Notes under the pieces: generated by a model
What the model saw: only the letters and a program-made list of their open reading frames with translations
What the model was told of the DNA's origin: nothing
Databases searched by the model: none
Assembly: GCA_002441525.1 (NCBI GenBank)
Contig: DJWH01000108.1
Span: 1-8,698, forward strand
Length of the DNA stretch: 8,698 nt
Direction: 5' to 3'
Source of the DNA: Acholeplasmataceae bacterium UBA6235
GTDB taxonomy: Bacteria > Bacillota_I > Bacilli_A > Acholeplasmatales > UBA5453
Position numbers and translations under genes: made by a program
Shown: positions 6,214 through 8,698 of the stretch, piece by piece
Layout of the letters: every line of letters starts with the position of its first letter
How positions within the stretch are numbered: position 1 is the first letter of the stretch

Positions 6214-7763
6214 TATGAGTTCTTGAATCTTTTTATGATGTCCGGATGATAAGGTAATAGTGTTTCAATTGGAGAAGATTGAATGTTGTCTAGTACATAT
6301 TCTAAGTACGGACTCACGTTAATGTCATTGATGCGAGCGGTTCTGATGATTGAAAATATCTCTGTAGTATATCTAGCACCTGCATACGAACCAGAGGTCA
6401 TAAAGACTTTACGATTTAATACGAAAGGTTTTACAGCCCGTTCAGCTATGTTATTCGATATCTCGACATAACCAGAATCCATATAAGTGAATAGTTCCGA
6501 CCATACTTTCTTAGTATAGTTAATCGCCCCTTCAATCGCTGAATTTGGTTTAAAATGCGTATTAAAAACCAAAGCTTCTAGCTCTTTATGAATGGCTGGA
6601 TGAGTCTGTTTACGTGCCTTTTCTATCTCGCTAGGCAGTAGTTTTTTCCTTTTGTATTCCGCCTCAAGATGAAATAATCTACCAATAACCTCGATGATTT
6701 TCGCAGCGTAAGAGTCCTTCATATCAGATTCAGGTACACTTTTAATAATATCCATAAATCTTCTGCGGACATGCGCGAAACACCTTTGAAGATTAATGTT
6801 AGGATTATCTTTTTTCAGTTTTGTGTAACCAGCGTAATCATCACAGACAATCGTTCCCCGATAATCTTTTAACCAAGCTGCTGTTCGATCAATCGCGCGT
6901 GATTCATGAAAATCATATATCGAGATTTGTTCATCGTAGTAACTTGACGTATAGACATAAACGTAACTTTTCTTTCGTTGTTTGTCTTCATCTGGCCTTT
7001 TACTAATCGATAGTGTGGTTTCATCTGCGTGGATCACACCGGCTTGATTAGATAATAAATCAGATTTCATATGGCTATAAAGTGGCGTAAGCACAGTCGC
7101 TATTTTAGCCATATAATTCGCTAAGTTTTGTTTGGATATCTCGATATCAAGGGTATCTTTGATATGTCTAGAAAGATGTTCAAAAGGAATCCCTAGTTCG
7201 TACTTATGATAGCCTACATAGGATAAAAAGGAGTGACTTACAATACTCCCAGGAAAAAGTGCGTTTGAAACAGGATAATAGAGTTTATTATCTGTTTTAT
7301 TACAGTGTGCACATTTACAGCTCTTCTTAATAATCTTAACTACTTTCAAAGTCGCTGGAATAGATTCAATCACGTATCTTACCTTTTGAGACGCTAGTAC
7401 TAAATCATCTCCACAGGTAGGACAAGTAGACTCATTCGGTTCTTCATATCTGGTTTCTACGACATGACGTTCAAAATCAAATTTAGAGAAGTGATCGCTT
7501 TTAGGTTTACGGATTTTAGTTTCTTTCAAGATAGATTCGGTTTCGTTAATGATTACCGGGTTACTTACTTCAGTTTTAGGTACGAAACGTCTCAATCTTT
7601 CGATGGTATATTTTTCTTTAACGGTTTCCTTTTGTTTTAAAACTTCGTTCAATTGCGAATTCAACTCAAAAATAAGGCGATGATTTCGCTCTTGTTCTTC
7701 GAGTAATGCTTGATTTTGTTTCGTCAATCTTTCGATTTCAGCGAGGGCTTTTTTTAGGTTCAT
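6213..7763 (-). CDS. tnpC: IS66 transposase TnpC (DDE)
   Basis: With the ATG at 7763 the protein has 516 residues, typical of IS66 TnpC. A leucine-rich coiled coil (about 5-60) is followed by a zinc-finger region with CPTC (114-117) and CKCAHC (149-154). The DDE domain has Asp247 in HADET and Asp308 in VCDDYAGY, where the family usually has DGY. Glu441 lies in NNIAERAVKPF. A C-terminal IS66-type tail ends near LLPYHPDI. It catalyses strand cleavage and transfer. The frame extends upstream to a TTG at 7850 and has another ATG at 7817 just after the tnpB stop. The added residues (LLYIYSKNIYLWYNHC) do not look like TnpC and neither start has a well-placed Shine-Dalgarno. I chose 7763 because the coiled coil begins there and a promoter sits exactly upstream. 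That ATG also lacks a Shine-Dalgarno, so the start is uncertain. Confidence 0.9.
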   Translation of the reverse strand: MNLKKALAEIERLTKQNQALLEEQERNHRLIFELNSQLNEVLKQKETVKEKYTIERLRRFVPKTEVSNPVIINETESILKETKIRKPKSDHFSKFDFERHVVETRYEEPNESTCPTCGDDLVLASQKVRYVIESIPATLKVVKIIKKSCKCAHCNKTDNKLYYPVSNALFPGSIVSHSFLSYVGYHKYELGIPFEHLSRHIKDTLDIEISKQNLANYMAKIATVLTPLYSHMKSDLLSNQAGVIHADETTLSISKRPDEDKQRKKSYVYVYTSSYYDEQISIYDFHESRAIDRTAAWLKDYRGTIVCDDYAGYTKLKKDNPNINLQRCFAHVRRRFMDIIKSVPESDMKDSYAAKIIEVIGRLFHLEAEYKRKKLLPSEIEKARKQTHPAIHKELEALVFNTHFKPNSAIEGAINYTKKVWSELFTYMDSGYVEISNNIAERAVKPFVLNRKVFMTSGSYAGARYTTEIFSIIRTARINDINVSPYLEYVLDNIQSSPIETLLPYHPDIIKRFKNS

Positions 7764-7769
7764 ACAATG

Positions 7770-7778
7770 ATTATACCA
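7770..7778 (-). promoter_or_regulatory. Extended -10 promoter placed for leaderless tnpC mRNA
   Basis: The minus strand reads TGGTATAAT, a perfect TGnTATAAT extended -10 (TG at 7778-7777, hexamer 7775-7770). Six bases (7769-7764) separate it from the ATG at 7763. The standard distance from -10 to +1 would therefore put the transcript start on the A of that ATG. No good -35 is seen, which an extended -10 can tolerate. Confidence 0.5.
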
Positions 7779-7780
7779 TA

Positions 7781-7812
7781 AGTAAATATTTTTACTATAT
7801 ATATATAGTAAA
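7781..7812. repeat. Three-arm overlapping palindromes between tnpB and tnpC
   Basis: AGTAAA (7781-7786), TTTACT (7791-7796) and AGTAAA (7807-7812) form two alternative inverted repeats sharing the middle arm. The outer one, 7791-7812, is a perfect 22-bp palindrome with an alternating TA core. Both lie directly upstream of the extended -10. They could be an operator or mutually exclusive RNA hairpins. Confidence 0.6.
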
Positions 7813-7818
7813 CACATT

Positions 7819-8154
7819 CTAAAACGCGATTTCTCGTTTACGATCTTCAATCACCCTTAATCCTTTTAATATCGCCTCTAAATCTTTCGCTTGATATCCG
7901 CCACTTTCGATTCTTTCTGGCCATTTAAACTTCGTGAAATTAATCTTATTGATGAGTAGCCAACTGCCGTACTCATCTTCATAGTATATTTTCAATGTCT
8001 TTCGATCTCTTGAACAAAACACAAATAATGTGTTGAGTATTTCTATCGGTGAGAAGTTACAGGATAGGAGTATCTGGAATCTGTTCATACCTGCTCTCAT
8101 ATCTATCTCTTTTGTGTAGAAGTAAATCTGTTTGACTCTCCTATAATCGATCAT
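7819..8154 (-). CDS. tnpB: IS66 accessory protein TnpB (Orf2)
   Basis: The 111-residue protein shows the IS66 Orf2 pattern. A YFYTKEIDMRAGMNRF segment carries the family's DMRxG (D18-G22). LFVFCSRDRKTLKIYYED (43-60) is followed by GSWLLINKINFTKFKWP (63-79), equivalent to the usual FVF...LK...G..LL.K.L....F.WP core. TnpB is required or stimulatory for transposition in studied IS66 elements; its biochemical role is not settled. It overlaps tnpA by 14 bp and has no good Shine-Dalgarno, so it is probably translated by coupling to tnpA. This is not the RNA-guided TnpB of IS200/IS605. Confidence 0.92.
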   Translation of the reverse strand: MIDYRRVKQIYFYTKEIDMRAGMNRFQILLSCNFSPIEILNTLFVFCSRDRKTLKIYYEDEYGSWLLINKINFTKFKWPERIESGGYQAKDLEAILKGLRVIEDRKREIAF

Positions 8155-8512
8155 AAATTCTATCCAATATCGCTAGTGTCTGTTCTAGGGAAGTTGTCAG
8201 CTTTAATCCTTTTAACTCAATCACCACGATTGAATGATCAAACCGGGTGAAATGGGCTGATTTACGCTTTATCTCTTCACTCTTTAACATATTAACTCTA
8301 ACATTGTTTTCCTCGTATACTTTCCCAGGCTCATCATCTAATTCTGGAAGTCTTACAAAGTCACCTTGAAGGTGATTGTACGCCCTTACCCAATCTCTAA
8401 ATGTACCTCGTTTTAAATCATTAACTTTACAAAATTCTGTCGTGTTTAATCCTGACATCCGATATTTTTTTACCAGGTCTAGCCTTTCTCGATCGGTTAG
8501 TGTTTTTCTCAT
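8141..8512 (-). CDS. tnpA: IS66 accessory protein TnpA (Orf1, helix-turn-helix)
   Basis: This 123-residue protein sits first in the element, where IS66 tnpA lies. Residues about 5-46 (TDRERLDLVKKYRMSGLNTTEFCKVND..., ending FRDWVRAYN) form a helix-turn-helix like the transposase-8/IS66 TnpA group. The C-terminal part (about 92-110) has the short VVIELKGLKLTTS strand segment typical of IS66 Orf1. It probably binds the element ends; it lacks a catalytic DDE triad. A strong Shine-Dalgarno AAAAGGAG (minus strand, 8527-8520) lies seven bases before the ATG, the best ribosome site of the three IS genes. Confidence 0.88.
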   Translation of the reverse strand: MRKTLTDRERLDLVKKYRMSGLNTTEFCKVNDLKRGTFRDWVRAYNHLQGDFVRLPELDDEPGKVYEENNVRVNMLKSEEIKRKSAHFTRFDHSIVVIELKGLKLTTSLEQTLAILDRIYDRL

Positions 8513-8541
8513 ATTCGTTCTCCTTTTCCTTAAGGATACAA

Positions 8542-8571
8542 AATAACACTCTGTTTGATTAGAGTGTTATT
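8542..8571. repeat. Perfect 11-bp hairpin inside the IS end, upstream of tnpA
   Basis: AATAACACTCT (8542-8552) is the exact reverse complement of AGAGTGTTATT (8561-8571), with an eight-base loop. On the minus strand the stem ends in TTATTTTG, a weak terminator-like tail. It starts within the terminal inverted repeat and ends 29 bp before the tnpA start. It may limit transcription entering the transposase genes from the neighbouring tRNA unit. Confidence 0.65.
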
Positions 8572-8584
8572 ATTTGACGTCTAC
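8562..8584. repeat. IS66 terminal inverted repeat, tnpA-side
   Basis: The minus strand, read inward from 8584, begins GTAGACGTCAAATA and then contains AACAC. It is the partner of the repeat at 6091-6113. The outermost base is one position from the A run of the adjacent tRNA terminator. Confidence 0.6.
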
Positions 8585-8585
8585 C

Positions 8586-8615
8586 AAAAAAAGGCCTGAT
8601 AGTTGTATCAGACCT
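8586..8615 (-). terminator. Rho-independent terminator of the minus-strand tRNA-Ser(CGA)
   Basis: On the minus strand AGGTCTGATA pairs with TATCAGGCCT (10 bp, one T-G wobble) around a CAAC loop and is followed by a run of seven T, including the last stem base. It begins 13 bp after the CCA end of the tRNA. The IS boundary is immediately beyond the T run, so the terminator is intact. Confidence 0.88.
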
Positions 8616-8627
8616 ATTCTAGTTAGA

Positions 8628-8698
8628 TGGCGGAGAAAGGGGGATTTGAACCCCCGCGGCGATCTCTCGCCCTACTGGTTTTCGAGGCCAGCCCCTTC
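8628..8698 (-). tRNA. tRNA-Ser(CGA), 5' end beyond the window
   Basis: The minus strand ends with an encoded CCA, discriminator G, and acceptor 3' half TTTCTCC. The T arm is GGGGG-TTCAAAT-CCCCC. A long variable arm (GGCGA/TCGCC) marks a class II tRNA. The anticodon loop CTCGAAA gives anticodon CGA (plus-strand 8682-8684), reading UCG. The 5' acceptor half and most of the D arm lie outside the window. The anticodon stem CTGGC/ACCAG has a C-A mismatch next to the loop. Confidence 0.92.

Larger units (their letters stand above)
6091..8584 (-). mobile_element. IS66-family insertion sequence (tnpA-tnpB-tnpC)
   Basis: Three minus-strand genes in the canonical IS66 order are bounded by imperfect inverted repeats that I found by eye. 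The left end (+ strand from 6091) starts GTATAGGTCAAATA. The right end (- strand from 8584 inward) starts GTAGACGTCAAATA. These match at 12 of the first 14 positions, and ACAC matches again at positions 18-21. The resulting length of 2494 bp is what IS66 elements usually have. IS66 elements normally make 8-bp target duplications, but the flanks GAATATCA (6083-6090) and CAAAAAAA (8585-8592) do not match. Either the boundaries are slightly off, or one end was rearranged after insertion. All three frames are open, so the element may be functional. Confidence 0.8.

Noticed and set aside
6283..6471. Short plus-strand open frames inside tnpC (6283-6471, 6821-7006) and inside tex (4541-4726)
   Set aside because: They are alternative frames of well-supported genes, with no ribosome site or family match.
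7764..7850. N-terminal extension of TnpC to TTG 7850 or ATG 7817
   Set aside because: TTG is a weak start, neither has a properly spaced Shine-Dalgarno, and the extra residues do not resemble TnpC. The stretch 7764-7818 holds palindromes and a promoter instead. It is not excluded entirely, because coupling to tnpB is possible.
7819..8154. Possible RNA-guided nuclease because the gene is called TnpB
   Set aside because: IS66 TnpB is an unrelated small Orf2 protein. There is no RuvC domain, zinc ribbon or omega-RNA-like sequence here.
1..8698. CRISPR array, prophage, toxin-antitoxin pair, defence island or biosynthetic cluster
   Set aside because: I found no regularly spaced repeats, phage genes or unexplained gene clusters. 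Apart from the IS, the window holds housekeeping genes, one unnamed gene and tRNAs.

Overview
The window looks like a chromosomal segment of a low-GC Bacillota or Mycoplasmatota bacterium. An Acholeplasma- or Izemoplasma-like relative is my best guess. The reasons are the AT-rich codon use, the purine-rich Shine-Dalgarno sequences, the whiA and acpS genes, and a ppaX-trxB-whiA order like the hprK-lgt-ppaX...trxB...whiA neighbourhood of Bacillus. TGA is used as a stop (whiA) and the tryptophan codons I checked are TGG, so the code is standard, not the UGA=Trp code of Mycoplasma and Spiroplasma. The taxonomic placement is inference.

Region 1 (1-2815, + strand) is a tightly packed operon. It holds a HAD-family phosphatase resembling PpaX (5' end outside the window), a thioredoxin reductase homologue, WhiA and holo-ACP synthase. 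Gene gaps are 0 and 3 bp, followed by a 4-bp overlap. Region 2 (2816-3481) is a monocistronic unit with its own sigma-A-type promoter and terminator. It encodes a single-pass membrane protein whose outer domain has a CxxC and looks thioredoxin-like. Region 3 (3505-5730) is tex, an S1-domain RNA-binding/transcription accessory protein, closed by a strong terminator.

Region 4 (5771-6056) is a tRNA unit, with promoter, tRNA-Ser(GCU), tRNA-Glu(UUC) and terminator. Region 5 (about 6091-8584, - strand) is an IS66-family insertion sequence of about 2.5 kb with tnpA, tnpB and tnpC, imperfect terminal inverted repeats that I identify here, and several internal hairpins. Region 6 (8586-8698, - strand) is a terminator and the 3' part of a tRNA-Ser(CGA) gene. 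The IS therefore lies exactly between the terminators of two convergent tRNA units.

Nothing in the window amounts to an undescribed defence, secretion or biosynthetic system. The points most worth a second look are these: an extended -10 promoter placed so that tnpC would have a leaderless mRNA; three mutually complementary AGTAAA/TTTACT arms just upstream of it; a hairpin inside the IS end that could shield the transposase genes; a thioredoxin reductase lacking the NADPH-phosphate-binding HRRxxxR motif; and the membrane-anchored CxxC protein.
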